Shown piece by piece: positions 18,223 through 26,804 of a stretch of DNA of 64,000 nt. Made by a program: the position numbers and the translations under genes. This DNA comes from Mycolicibacterium septicum DSM 44393. Lineage in GTDB: Bacteria; Actinomycetota; Actinomycetes; Mycobacteriales; Mycobacteriaceae. The stretch's first letter is position 1. Each line of letters opens with the position of its first letter. Below the pieces are notes generated by a model. It did not search any database and was not told the DNA's origin. It was given only the letters and a program-made list of their open reading frames with translations. The DNA is taken from contig NZ_HG322951.1 in NCBI RefSeq assembly GCF_000455325.1, positions 1,860,954 through 1,924,953 on the forward strand, written 5' to 3'.

Positions 18223-18248
18223 AATTATGCGATTCGGCGGCATAATTT
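18223..18248 (+). promoter_or_regulatory. Operator overlapping leaderless promoter of the alkylsulfatase gene
   Basis: AATTATGC (18223-18230) and GCATAATT (18240-18247) form a perfect 8-bp inverted repeat around a 9-base centre. The right arm contains TAATTT (18243-18248), a TANNNT -10 box ending 6 bases before the ATG at 18255. A regulator bound here would block the -10 region. The rest of the gap 18028-18222 has only a weak hairpin at the 5' end. Confidence 0.55.
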
Positions 18249-18254
18249 ACGTGC

Positions 18255-20333
18255 ATGGATCCCAATTCGAAGTCGTATCAAGCCGATAAGCCTCACGAAT
18301 TGCGAGCGCAGCTTCCGCGGCGCAGGATGCTGGGCGGACTGGCGGTGGCAGGTGTCGCCACCTCGTTGATCGTCGCATGTGACGACAAGTCTGCCGGTGG
18401 ATCATCCGGCGGCAGTGGGGAATTGAAGACCGACAACGGCGTCAAAGGTGCCACCGAGGCGACCAAGGCCGCGAACAAGAAGGTGCTCGACAGCTTGCCG
18501 TTCAACGAGCGCGGCGACTTCGAGGATGCACAACGGAATCTGGTCGGACGGCCGGATACGTTGACGATCAAGAATGCCGACGGCGATGTGGTCTGGGATC
18601 TGGAGGAATACAAGAAGTACATCTCCGACGACAAGCCCGCGCCGGACACGGTGAACCCGAGCCTGTGGCGCAACGCGCAGTTGTGCATGGAGTACGGCCT
18701 GTTCAAGGTGGCCGACCGCATCTATCAGGTGCGCGGTTACGACCTGTCGAACATCACGTTCATCCAGGGTGACACCGGGTGGATCGTGTACGACACCCTG
18801 ATCTCACCCGAGACCGCCAAGGCCGCTCTCGACCTCGCCAATCAGCACCTCGGTGCCCGCCCGATCGTCGCGGTCATCCACAGCCACTCCCACGTCGACC
18901 ACTACGGCGGTGTCCGCGGCATCATCAATCAGGCCGATGTCGATTCCGGCAAGGTGAAAGTCATTGCCCCGCAGGCGTTCGTCGAAGACGCCGTCAGTGA
19001 GAACGTGATCGCCGGAAACGCGATGGGGCGGCGGGCGGTCTACATGTACGGTGCGCTACTTCCGCGCAATGCCGAGGGCGGCGTCAACGGAGGCCTGGGC
19101 ATGACGGTTTCCACGGGTCTGCCCACACTCATCATCCCGACGGACATCATCACCACCACCGGCCAGAAGATGACCATCGACGGCGTCGACCTCGAGTTCC
19201 AGATGACCCCCGGGACCGAGGCGCCGACCGAGATGAACACCTTCTTCCCGCAGTTCAAGGCCATGTGGATGGCCGAGAACACCACCAACACGATGCACAA
19301 CCTGCTGACCCTGCGCGGTGCCCAGGTGCGAGACGCCCGGATCTGGGCGAAGTTCCTCGACGACACCATCAATACCTACGGGCCGAACACCGAGGTGAAG
19401 TTCCAGAGCCACCACTGGCCCATGTGGGGTCACGACAAGATCATCGACTACTGGAAAAAGCAGCGTGACATGTACAAGTACATCCACGACCAGTCAGTGC
19501 GGTTGATGAACAACGGTCTGGTCGGCTCCGAGATCGCCGAGGAGATCCAGATGCCGCCCGAACTCGGCAACTTCTGGCCGGACCGCGGCTACTACGGCAC
19601 CCTCAAGCACAACTCCCGGGCGGTCTATCAGCGGTACATGGGCTGGTACGACGGCAACCCGTCCGATCTGGATGACCTGCCGCCGGCCGACGCTGCCAAG
19701 AAGTACGTCGAGTACATGGGCGGCGAGGACGCCATCCTGGACAAGGCGAAAAAGGACTTCGACGCGGGTAACTACCGATGGACGGCGATGGTGCTCAAGC
19801 AGGTGGTGTTCGCCAACCCGGACAGTGTGAACGGCAAGAACCTGCTGGCCGACAGCTACGAGCAGATGGGCTATCAGGCCGAGTCCGGGCCTTGGCGCTC
19901 GGTATACCTGCAGGGCGCGTACGAACTGCGCAACGGAGTGCCCACGTCCGGCGGCACCGATGTTGCGAGCCCGGACACGATCAGCGCGATGCCGCCCGAG
20001 ATGATGTTCGACTACCTGGGTGTGCGCCTGAACGGCCCCAAGGCCGCAGGCAAGAACATCAAGCTCAACGTGACCTTCGACGACCTGAAGAAGGACTACA
20101 CCCTCGTCGTGGAGAACGGCGTGCTGAACTACGCGCCGGGCAAGATCCCGAACGCCGACGCGAGCCTCACGCTGTCCAAGGACGCGATGAATCAGATTCA
20201 GATGGGCAAGCTCAAGCTCAACGACGGTATCGATCAGAACAAGGTCAAACTCGACGGCAACCGTCAACCGGTGGAAGACTTCGTGGGCATGCTCGATACG
20301 TTCCCGTTCTGGTTCAACATCGTCACGCCGTAG
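18255..20333 (+). CDS. SdsA-type alkylsulfatase, Tat-exported lipoprotein
   Basis: This 692-residue enzyme of the group III (metallo-beta-lactamase fold) alkylsulfatases should hydrolyse primary alkyl sulfates such as SDS to alcohol plus sulfate. A twin-arginine signal (RRRMLGG, about 22-28) precedes a hydrophobic stretch and a lipobox-like LIVAC (Cys42), so the protein is probably Tat-exported and lipid-anchored. The dinuclear zinc motif HSHVDH spans residues 211-216. A helical dimerisation domain follows (around NFWPDRGYYGTLKHN), then a C-terminal SCP2-like lipid-binding domain (about 565-692), the layout of SdsA1. The GTEAPTEMN segment is also typical. The start is supported by the leaderless promoter. 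Confidence 0.9.
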   Translation: MDPNSKSYQADKPHELRAQLPRRRMLGGLAVAGVATSLIVACDDKSAGGSSGGSGELKTDNGVKGATEATKAANKKVLDSLPFNERGDFEDAQRNLVGRPDTLTIKNADGDVVWDLEEYKKYISDDKPAPDTVNPSLWRNAQLCMEYGLFKVADRIYQVRGYDLSNITFIQGDTGWIVYDTLISPETAKAALDLANQHLGARPIVAVIHSHSHVDHYGGVRGIINQADVDSGKVKVIAPQAFVEDAVSENVIAGNAMGRRAVYMYGALLPRNAEGGVNGGLGMTVSTGLPTLIIPTDIITTTGQKMTIDGVDLEFQMTPGTEAPTEMNTFFPQFKAMWMAENTTNTMHNLLTLRGAQVRDARIWAKFLDDTINTYGPNTEVKFQSHHWPMWGHDKIIDYWKKQRDMYKYIHDQSVRLMNNGLVGSEIAEEIQMPPELGNFWPDRGYYGTLKHNSRAVYQRYMGWYDGNPSDLDDLPPADAAKKYVEYMGGEDAILDKAKKDFDAGNYRWTAMVLKQVVFANPDSVNGKNLLADSYEQMGYQAESGPWRSVYLQGAYELRNGVPTSGGTDVASPDTISAMPPEMMFDYLGVRLNGPKAAGKNIKLNVTFDDLKKDYTLVVENGVLNYAPGKIPNADASLTLSKDAMNQIQMGKLKLNDGIDQNKVKLDGNRQPVEDFVGMLDTFPFWFNIVTP

Positions 20334-20356
20334 CCGACCGCCGGTGCGCCGGCCGG

Positions 20357-20362
20357 TAACGT
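20357..20362 (+). promoter_or_regulatory. -10 box of leaderless Nudix transcript
   Basis: TAACGT ends 6 bases before the GTG at 20369, with no Shine-Dalgarno sequence. This fits a leaderless transcript and fixes the start codon. No clear -35 is present. Confidence 0.45.
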
Positions 20363-20368
20363 GACGGC

Positions 20369-20893
20369 GTGACCGACGAACTCGTCGCGGTGTACGACGC
20401 CAACGGGAATGTGGTTGGCGCGGCGCCACGTTCGCGGGTGTATGCCGAGGGGTTGTGGCACGCAAGTGCCGGTGTGCTGGTGCGGTCTCCGGATGGGACC
20501 CGGATCTACGTGCACCGCCGCACCATGACCAAGTCGGTGTTCGCCGGGATGCACGATTGTCTGGCCGGTGGGGTCGTCGACCCGGGGGAGACGCCGGTGC
20601 GCGCCGCAACCCGGGAACTGGCCGAGGAACTCGGTATCGGCGGCGTGCCGTTGACGGCGCTGGCGTCAGAGGCCTGGGACGGACAGTGGGCCGGAAAACC
20701 CATGCGCTGTCACCTGTTCGCGTTCGAGGTGAGCTGGGACGGCCCGATCAGGCATCAGCCCGAGGAGATCGTGGACGGATGGTGGTGGACCGATGAGGAG
20801 CTCGCAACGCATCTGGCCGATCCGGACTGGCCCTTCGTGCCCGACACCCGGGTGCTGATCCCGCAGCTGCTGCGCTTACGTCAACACCCTTGA
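20369..20893 (+). CDS. Nudix hydrolase
   Basis: This 174-residue protein has a complete Nudix box at about residues 72-94 (GGVVDPGETPVRAATREL, then AEELGI), with the glutamates that bind magnesium. Around it are the conserved LWHASAGVLV and FAGMHDCLAGGVV segments seen in YfcD-like Nudix proteins, which are related to isopentenyl diphosphate isomerase by sequence. The likely reaction is hydrolysis of a nucleoside-diphosphate-linked or similar diphosphate; the substrate cannot be told. It stands alone between the sulfatase and the oxidase. Confidence 0.88.
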   Translation: MTDELVAVYDANGNVVGAAPRSRVYAEGLWHASAGVLVRSPDGTRIYVHRRTMTKSVFAGMHDCLAGGVVDPGETPVRAATRELAEELGIGGVPLTALASEAWDGQWAGKPMRCHLFAFEVSWDGPIRHQPEEIVDGWWWTDEELATHLADPDWPFVPDTRVLIPQLLRLRQHP

Positions 20894-20949
20894 GGTAGCG
20901 CTGGGGATACGTCTTACTGGGTAGTACCTCACTGTCCAGGAAGATACCC

Positions 20950-22374
20950 GTGCAAACCGTTTTCGAACGAAATTCCCCCGCAACCAGCCTCGTCGACCGC
21001 TCGTTGGCCACGACCGCGCTTCAGCCTTTCTGGCTCGACGACATCCCTGGTCAAGCCCGCTACCCGGGGTTGACCAAGCCGTCGTCGCGCTACGACCTGG
21101 TCGTGGTCGGCGGCGGGTACACCGGCCTGTGGTCCGCCTTGATGGCAAAGCAGCGTGACCCCGGCATGCGGGTCGCCCTCGTAGAGGGACAGACGATCGG
21201 GTGGGCGGCCTCGGGCCGCAACGGCGGTTTCGTCGAGGCGTCGCTCACCCACGGCGCCGAGAACGGCCGCAGCCGCTGGCCGGACGAGATCGACGTTCTC
21301 GACCGGCTGGGGCTGGAGAACCTCGACGGCATCGCGAAGACCGTCGATTCGCTCGGCCTTGATTGCGACTTCGAGCGGACCGGCTCGATCGCGGTGGCGG
21401 TCGAGCCCTACCAGGCAGCCGAACTGGCCACCGCGGCGCTGCGGCCGGATCAGGTCTACTTCGACCAGCAGGCGATCCGCGCCGAGGTGAACTCGCCCAC
21501 CTACCTTTCCGGAGTGTGGTCCAAGGACGCCGCCGCGCTGGTTCACCCGGCCAAACTCGCGAGTGAACTCGCCCGCGCCGCAAGTGAACTCGGTGTCGAG
21601 ATCTACGAGAACAGCAAGGTTCTCGGCCTGGGTCAGGACCATCGGGGCGGGCCGTTGTCGGTGCGCACCGAGCGGGTGACCGCGTACGCCGACCGAGTGA
21701 TCTTGGCGACCAACGGTTTTCCGTCGCTGCTGAAGCGATACCGCTACCACACGGTGCCGGTGTACGACTACGCCTTGATGACCGAGCCGCTGACCGATAC
21801 CCAGCTGGCCGAGATCGGTTGGGGCAACCGGCAAGGCATCAGTGACATGTCGAACCAGTTCCATTACTACCGGTTGTCGAAAGACAACCGCATCCTGTGG
21901 GGCGGATACGACGCCATCTATCACTTCGGCGGCCGGATCCGGCCTCAGTACGAGGACCGCGATGCCACCTACCGCCGGCTCGCCGGCCACTTCTTCACCA
22001 CGTTCCCGCAGCTCGAGGACGTCAGCTTCAGCCACCGCTGGGCCGGGGTGATCGACACCTCGACGCGGTTCTGTGCCTTCTTCGGGTCCGCGTACGGCGA
22101 CCGCGTCGGATATGCCGCCGGGTTCACCGGGCTCGGCGTGGCGGCCACGCGTTTCGCCGCCGAGGTGATGCTCGACCGTTTCGCCGGTACGCCGACGGTT
22201 CGCACCGAACTCGAGATGGTCAAGTCCATGCCGGCACCGTTCCCGCCGGAACCGTTGGCCTCGGCCGGGATTCAGGCGACCCGCTGGTCGCTCGACCGTG
22301 CCGACCATCGTGAGGGCCGCCGCAACGTGCTGCTGAAGGCGCTCGACTCGGTCGGGCTTGGGTTCGACTCGTGA
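20950..22374 (+). CDS. FAD-dependent amine/amino-acid oxidase (DAO family)
   Basis: This 474-residue flavoprotein has the Rossmann dinucleotide motif VVVGGGYTGLW at about residues 50-60, the ASGRNGGF segment that marks the PuuB/DadA-like branch, and the C-terminal FAD-contact region GYAAGFTGLGVA. Such enzymes oxidise amines or N-methyl amino acids, giving an imine/aldehyde and peroxide. GTG is the start, with AGGAAG about 6 bases upstream. It overlaps the cupin gene as GTGA, and this oxidase-cupin pairing recurs in gamma-glutamyl-polyamine or amino-acid breakdown clusters. No glutamylpolyamine synthetase is present, so the substrate is open. The TetR regulator downstream may control it. Confidence 0.85.
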   Translation: MQTVFERNSPATSLVDRSLATTALQPFWLDDIPGQARYPGLTKPSSRYDLVVVGGGYTGLWSALMAKQRDPGMRVALVEGQTIGWAASGRNGGFVEASLTHGAENGRSRWPDEIDVLDRLGLENLDGIAKTVDSLGLDCDFERTGSIAVAVEPYQAAELATAALRPDQVYFDQQAIRAEVNSPTYLSGVWSKDAAALVHPAKLASELARAASELGVEIYENSKVLGLGQDHRGGPLSVRTERVTAYADRVILATNGFPSLLKRYRYHTVPVYDYALMTEPLTDTQLAEIGWGNRQGISDMSNQFHYYRLSKDNRILWGGYDAIYHFGGRIRPQYEDRDATYRRLAGHFFTTFPQLEDVSFSHRWAGVIDTSTRFCAFFGSAYGDRVGYAAGFTGLGVAATRFAAEVMLDRFAGTPTVRTELEMVKSMPAPFPPEPLASAGIQATRWSLDRADHREGRRNVLLKALDSVGLGFDS

Positions 22375-22700
22375 GCACATGTGTCGACGCCGTAGGCCTG
22401 GAGCTCGACCACGCGCCGCTTCCCGGTGAGTCGGTGCTGGACGGCGCTCCGACGACGGGGCATCGTGACGTGACCTCTTTGGCCGACGTGACGGTGGGCG
22501 TCTGGGAACACACCCCCGGCGTTTCCCGGGACGTGGAGTCGGACGAGGTCTTCGTCGTCCTGAGCGGGGACGCCAGTGTCGCGTTCGACGACGGCACTCC
22601 GACGATCGATCTCCGGCCCGGCAGCCTCGTTCGCCTGCACGCCGGGCAGCGCACCACCTGGACGGTGCGGGAGACACTGCGAAAGGTCTTCGTCGCATAG
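22371..22700 (+). CDS. Small cupin-domain protein
   Basis: This 109-residue single-domain cupin resembles the DUF861/EutQ-like family. The core contains GVWEHTPG, DEVFVVLSGDASV and the second strand motif PGSLVRLHAG. Only some metal-binding residues of canonical cupins are evident, so catalytic activity is uncertain. It overlaps the oxidase stop by 4 bases and probably works with it, perhaps on the aldehyde or imino product. Confidence 0.78.
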   Translation: MSTCVDAVGLELDHAPLPGESVLDGAPTTGHRDVTSLADVTVGVWEHTPGVSRDVESDEVFVVLSGDASVAFDDGTPTIDLRPGSLVRLHAGQRTTWTVRETLRKVFVA

Positions 22701-22777
22701 CGTTTCTGTGGGCCGGGCCGCGGCCGGGCCGCACAATGGGTCGAAGGCGTTGATGTAAGCGCCGGGAGGCAGTGCGG

Positions 22778-23485
22778 ATGGGCCGAACATTGAAGTCCGA
22801 GTCGCCGCGGCGACGACGGCGACAGACGAAGCAGGGCGTCGTGCTGTCCGAGGAGCTCATCGTCGAGGCTGCCCTGCGGGTGTTGCAGTACCACGGTGCG
22901 GCCGGCCTGAGCGTCAGGCGCCTCGGCGTCGCCCTCGGGGCTGACCCCACCGCCCTGTACCGCTACTTCCGCGGCATCGAGGACGTGGTGCTGGCCATCA
23001 CCGACGAGCTGTTGCGACGAGTGGTCGAGGGGTGGGAGCCGACCGGTCACTGGCGGGAGGACATGCGGGAACTGGGGCTGCGCCTGCACCGCGTCTACGT
23101 CGAGCACCCGCAGGCCGGTGTGCTGGCCGCGAGCCGGGTGACCGGAGGCGCCCACGAGATCCAGATCATCGAGACGGTTTTGGGTTCACTGCGGTCGGCC
23201 GGTTTCCCCGAGCGGGAGGCGGTCGAGGTGTATCACGCCTTCATCGACCAGATGCTGGGGTTCGCCGCTCTGGACGCCGCCTTCGAAGCCCTGCCCGCAG
23301 AACACCAGAAGCGCGATGACGACAGGTGGCGTGACACCTACGCGCAGCTGCCCGCCGAGAACTATCCGAACATCGCGGCCACCAGTGGTCTGCTCGACGA
23401 GTCGATGCGGCGCAGCGCGGGTGAATCGGCTCTGGATCTGCTTCTCGACGGCGTGGCCGCGCGGCTGGAGGCCCGCCGGCCGTAG
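22778..23485 (+). CDS. TetR-family transcriptional regulator
   Basis: This 235-residue TetR regulator has a helix-turn-helix at about residues 38-62 (GLSVRRLGVALGADPTALYRYF), preceded by a strongly basic N-terminus (RRRRRQTK). The ATG at 22778 is preferred to the GTG at 22772 because GGGAGG lies 8 bases upstream of the ATG but only 2 before the GTG. It follows the oxidase-cupin pair after 77 bases in the same direction. The ligand is unknown; control of the upstream pair is inferred from position. Confidence 0.88.
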   Translation: MGRTLKSESPRRRRRQTKQGVVLSEELIVEAALRVLQYHGAAGLSVRRLGVALGADPTALYRYFRGIEDVVLAITDELLRRVVEGWEPTGHWREDMRELGLRLHRVYVEHPQAGVLAASRVTGGAHEIQIIETVLGSLRSAGFPEREAVEVYHAFIDQMLGFAALDAAFEALPAEHQKRDDDRWRDTYAQLPAENYPNIAATSGLLDESMRRSAGESALDLLLDGVAARLEARRP

Positions 23486-23492
23486 CCGGTGC

Positions 23493-24194
23493 TCACCCTG
23501 CTTTCGCTGCGATGCCGTCGAGCAGTTGACCCAGGCCGGAACGGAATTCGGCCAGGGGGTCGTCGTCGGTCTGATCGAACACCCCGGCGTCGATGGCGGC
23601 TGCCAATGCGGGGAACCGGTCCGGTCGGACCAGTCGTCGCAGTAACGCTGGGTACTCCCGGTCGTCCACGTCGCGCGCCTCGATGGCCAACGCCGCCGAG
23701 CCCCGGGTGAAAACCAGCACGGCGATGACCGCGGTGAGCTTCTCGCGCTCGGTCAGCCCCGTGCCGGACAGGGCGGCCAGGCCGGCGTCGAGCCAGGCCA
23801 GTTGACCGGGATCTGCGGGCAGGCCGGCCGACGCGGCCTGCAGGATCCACGGATGGCGGTGGTAGATGGCCCACAGTTCATGAGCCCAATTCGACAGTGC
23901 ACCACGCCAATCCGATCCCTCGGGCGTCGTCGGCGGCGGGCCGGGTCCGGTGGCGAGCATGAACGTCACCAGCTCGTCTTTGTTGGCCACGTGCCGGTAG
24001 AGGGACATGGTGCCGCATCCGAGACGCTCGGCCAGTCGTGCCATCGACAGGGCGGCGAGTCCGTCGGTATCGGCGAGTTCGACAGCCGCCGCGACGATCG
24101 CCTCCCGCGTCAGGCCACGCGACCGACTCGGCGCCGGGTCTTGTTGCCAGAGCAGGCGCAACGCACGGGGGAGCGGTTCATCGGGGCCGGACAT
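23493..24194 (-). CDS. TetR-family repressor, divergent from the DUF2306 gene
   Basis: This protein of about 233 residues has an N-terminal helix-turn-helix (LSMARLAERLGCGTMSLYRHV, about 50-70) and a C-terminal half of the TetR_C_1 type (AIYHRHPWILQAA). The start could be ATG 24194 or GTG 24197; a TACTCT box on the minus strand (24208-24203) lies 8 or 5 bases upstream. The divergent intergenic region carries two palindromic boxes, so it probably represses the DUF2306 gene and itself. It is convergent with the upstream TetR gene (7-base gap). Confidence 0.88.
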   Translation of the reverse strand: MSGPDEPLPRALRLLWQQDPAPSRSRGLTREAIVAAAVELADTDGLAALSMARLAERLGCGTMSLYRHVANKDELVTFMLATGPGPPPTTPEGSDWRGALSNWAHELWAIYHRHPWILQAASAGLPADPGQLAWLDAGLAALSGTGLTEREKLTAVIAVLVFTRGSAALAIEARDVDDREYPALLRRLVRPDRFPALAAAIDAGVFDQTDDDPLAEFRSGLGQLLDGIAAKAG

Positions 24195-24212
24195 CACCGC
24201 TCAGAGTAATCA

Positions 24213-24265
24213 GTGACAACCTGATGCGTATGCCATACCCTTTTGCGTATGACATACGCATCAGG
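24213..24265 (+). promoter_or_regulatory. Leaderless promoter covered by a double TetR operator
   Basis: GTGACA (24213-24218) and TACCCT (24236-24241) are 17 bases apart, and the -10 ends 7 bases before the ATG at 24249, so the message is probably leaderless. Two GTATGnCATAC palindromes lie at 24228-24238 and 24247-24257, centred 19 bases apart. The outer sequence adds a perfect 13-bp inverted repeat (24220-24232 and 24253-24265). The second box contains the start codon. The divergent tetR gene lies 25 bases to the left. Confidence 0.75.
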
Positions 24266-24920
24266 GCGATCGAAGCGGCCGGCCGCGGCGCTCGCGGTGA
24301 TCGTCGTGGTGTTCCTGGCGTATTCGCTACCGCCGTACCTCACCGGCGGCACCCGGGTGCCGTCCACCTTCGGGCTGCACTATCCGCTGCTGGTCGCTCA
24401 CGTTCTCTTCGCGAGCGTGGCGATGGTGTGCGCCGTCGCGCAGATCTGGCCGGGCTTGCGGCATCGCCACCCGGCACTGCATCGGCGCACCGGCCGCGTC
24501 TACGTCGCGACGGCGATTCCGGCGGCGGTCTGCGCGATGGTGATCGGGGCGGCGACGCCGTTCGGTCCGATACTGCGGGTCAGCGACGTCGCACTGGGGG
24601 CGCTCTGGCTCTGGTTCACGGTCGACGGATTCGTTGCGGCGCGCCACCGCAGGTTCGGCGTACACCGCCGCCAGATGCTGCGGAGTGCGACGCTGGCGCT
24701 GTCGATCATCACCAACAGGATCTGGACGCCCGTGCTGTATCTGACCTTCGACCCGTTGCGCGACAGCGTCTTCGGCGGGGACGAGCAGAAGTATCTGTGG
24801 GTCGTCGCGGGTGTGGGTGCCTGGTTGGGCTGGACGATTCCGCTCCTGGGACTGCAGCTGTGGTTGAGTCGGCAGGCCGCACGCACCGGGGCTCGGCCAC
24901 CGTCATTGAGCGGGGTCTGA
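24249..24920 (+). CDS. DUF2306-type membrane protein
   Basis: This 223-residue protein has about six transmembrane helices. Conserved features of the DUF2306 family are visible: HYPLLVAHVLFASVAMV (first His-containing helix), the HxxLHRRTGRVYV motif (about 75-90) and RFGVHRRQMLRS with a second His/Arg pair. The histidines could bind heme or metal, but the function of the family is not established. The ATG at 24249 is embedded in the operator of the divergent TetR regulator, so expression is probably tightly repressed until an unknown ligand appears. It overlaps the next TetR gene tail to tail by 18 bases. Confidence 0.8.
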   Translation: MTYASGRSKRPAAALAVIVVVFLAYSLPPYLTGGTRVPSTFGLHYPLLVAHVLFASVAMVCAVAQIWPGLRHRHPALHRRTGRVYVATAIPAAVCAMVIGAATPFGPILRVSDVALGALWLWFTVDGFVAARHRRFGVHRRQMLRSATLALSIITNRIWTPVLYLTFDPLRDSVFGGDEQKYLWVVAGVGAWLGWTIPLLGLQLWLSRQAARTGARPPSLSGV

Positions 24921-25448
24921 GGTGGCGGTGATCCGATCGATCACCGCCAGCAAGCCGTCGTCCTCGTCGGCCTCCACGACGTGGCCGCCGAGTGCGCGGT
25001 GCAGAGCGCTGTAGTACAGACCGTCGCCCATGAGCTTCACCGCGCGGGCCACGTCGAGGTCGCCGAGTGCATCGTGCAGGACGTTCAGCCAGTCGGCCGA
25101 AACGGTCTCGATGACGGTCCGCGCGTGACCGTCACCCGCCTGCTGCAACCGGGACACCGCCACCAGGGTCCGATCGAGCGGCGTGCCCGCGTAGTGAGAG
25201 GACCGGATGTAGTAGCGCGCGGGTCCCTCCGGAGCGGTCCGCATCGCCTGCACATCCTCGGCCGCCAGTGCCAGGAGCCGGTCGCACAATGCGGCGGCGA
25301 GACGGTCCTTGGACGGAAAGTGGTAGAGCAGACCGCCTTTCGACACGCCCGCTTTGGCGGCCACCGCGTCGAGGGTGGCGTAGCGCTCGCCTTCGACGGC
25401 CAGGACATCCTCGTAGGCGTCGAGGATGCGGTCCCGCGACGAAGCCAT
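24903..25448 (-). CDS. TetR-family repressor of the MFS gene
   Basis: This 181-residue regulator has an early helix-turn-helix (ATLDAVAAKAGVSKGGLLYHF, about 24-44). The GLLYHF form and the C-terminal domain resemble TetR regulators of drug-efflux pumps. It is divergent from an MFS transporter, and a 26-base operator lies between them, so it most likely represses the pump and itself. Its 3' end overlaps the DUF2306 gene by 18 bases. Confidence 0.88.
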   Translation of the reverse strand: MASSRDRILDAYEDVLAVEGERYATLDAVAAKAGVSKGGLLYHFPSKDRLAAALCDRLLALAAEDVQAMRTAPEGPARYYIRSSHYAGTPLDRTLVAVSRLQQAGDGHARTVIETVSADWLNVLHDALGDLDVARAVKLMGDGLYYSALHRALGGHVVEADEDDGLLAVIDRITATSDPAQ

Positions 25449-25474
25449 TCCGAGAGCTTACGACAATTCAGTGG

Positions 25475-25500
25475 AACTGTACCGTCTGGACGGTATAGTT
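25475..25500. promoter_or_regulatory. TetR operator with divergent promoters
   Basis: A 26-base inverted repeat has 12-base arms (25475-25486 and 25489-25500), one mismatch and a 2-base centre, with core TACCGTC-TG-GACGGTA. TATAGT at 25494-25499 is a strong -10 for the MFS gene and lies inside the right arm. The mirror TACAGT on the minus strand lies inside the left arm and could serve the tetR gene, leaving leaders of about 35 and 20 bases. Confidence 0.78.
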
Positions 25501-25541
25501 TGGGCCGGTCACGTCGGTCGAGTCACATGGAGAAGCTGGTC

Positions 25542-26804
25542 ATGCGGGTGTATCGCGACGTGCTCCGGACTCCGGGCGTACTGAACGTGACTGCTTCCCA
25601 GCTGTTCGCCCGACTGCCGCTGGGCATGCTCAACCTGGCGATCCTCATGCACGTCCAGTCCAAGACCGGGTCCTACGCACTGGCCGGCGCCGCGGTGGCA
25701 TGCGTCAGCATCGGGGAAGCGCTGGCGATGCCCGTCACCGCGCGCATCGCCGGACGCGCCATGGTGATCACCCTGATCGCCGCGGCCCTGACGAACGGCA
25801 TCGCCATGCTGGCGCTGGCGTTCGCCGGTGCCTCCGGGCCGCTGCTGCTGATGCTCGGGGTGCTCATCGGGGCATCCGTGCCGCCGCTGATGCCGGTGGT
25901 CCGGGCGCTGTATCCGCAACTGGTGCCCAGCGACGGGGTCCGCGCGCTGTTCGCGTTCGACACCACCGCACAGGAACTGATCTGGGTTGTCGGCCCGGTG
26001 GCCACGACCTTCCTCGCCTCCGCGCTGTCGACCGCGATCCCGTTGGCGGTCTCCGCCGGCGTCACGGTGGTCGGCACCACGTGGTTTCTGCTGGGCGCCA
26101 GGCATCTTCGGCCGCCTACGGGCATGGCCGCGTCGGCCTTCGGCCGAGTGATCGCCAACCGGGCGGTCATCCTCGCGATGGTCGCCAGCCTCGCGCTGGT
26201 CGCCTCGTTCATGGCCCTGGAAGTCGGTATCGTCGCCGCGCTCGGACGCACCGGTGTCACCGCCGGACTCGCGATCGCGGTGGCGAGCGTGGGATCCCTG
26301 GTCGGAGGCTTGATGTTCGGGCACCGGCGATTCAGGCTCGCCGGCCTGGTCGCCGCGCTGGGAATCGTGGCTGCCGGCACCGCCGTGTTCGGCCTCGTCG
26401 GCAACCTCGCCCTGCAGTTCTGCGCATTGTTCGTGTCGGGACTGGGCTTCGCCCCGGCGATGTCCGCGCTGTATCTCATGGTGTCGCGGGAGATCGAGGA
26501 ACACTCGGCGGCAGAGGCGTTCGGCTGGCTCAACAGCGCGGCGCTCGTGGGCGGGGCGTCGGGTACCGCGCTGGCCGGCGTGGCCGCCGACGCGCACGGC
26601 GCCCACGGTGCCGTCGTGGTGTCGGCGGTGCTGGCCACCCTGGCCGCGGGTAGCCCGGTCGTGGCCCGGATGGCCGGTCCGCTCAGAGGTCTCGGCGATC
26701 AACCGGATGCGCCGACCCCTCAGGGCGGCCACGGTCCGGACCCGGCGTGCAGTGGAGAAGATCTGGAATGCGCCTGCCCCGGTCAGGTCACCAGATCCCG
26801 ATGA
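25542..26804 (+). CDS. Major facilitator superfamily efflux transporter
   Basis: This 420-residue protein with about 12 transmembrane helices belongs to the sugar-efflux/multidrug type of MFS (opening YRDVLRTPGVLNVTASQLFARLP). The ATG at 25542 is chosen because GGAG lies about 9 bases upstream; ATG 25527 is possible but has no site. The last about 35 residues are hydrophilic and contain two cysteines. The stop lies 17 bases inside the 3' end of the convergent DASS gene. Control by the divergent TetR regulator implies export of a toxic compound that is the regulator's ligand; which one is unknown. Confidence 0.85.
   Translation: MRVYRDVLRTPGVLNVTASQLFARLPLGMLNLAILMHVQSKTGSYALAGAAVACVSIGEALAMPVTARIAGRAMVITLIAAALTNGIAMLALAFAGASGPLLLMLGVLIGASVPPLMPVVRALYPQLVPSDGVRALFAFDTTAQELIWVVGPVATTFLASALSTAIPLAVSAGVTVVGTTWFLLGARHLRPPTGMAASAFGRVIANRAVILAMVASLALVASFMALEVGIVAALGRTGVTAGLAIAVASVGSLVGGLMFGHRRFRLAGLVAALGIVAAGTAVFGLVGNLALQFCALFVSGLGFAPAMSALYLMVSREIEEHSAAEAFGWLNSAALVGGASGTALAGVAADAHGAHGAVVVSAVLATLAAGSPVVARMAGPLRGLGDQPDAPTPQGGHGPDPACSGEDLECACPGQVTRSR

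Noticed and set aside
24981..25541. N-terminal extension of the MFS gene
   Set aside because: The frame is open only because it runs antisense through the TetR gene; the operator, promoter and ribosome site place the start at 25542.
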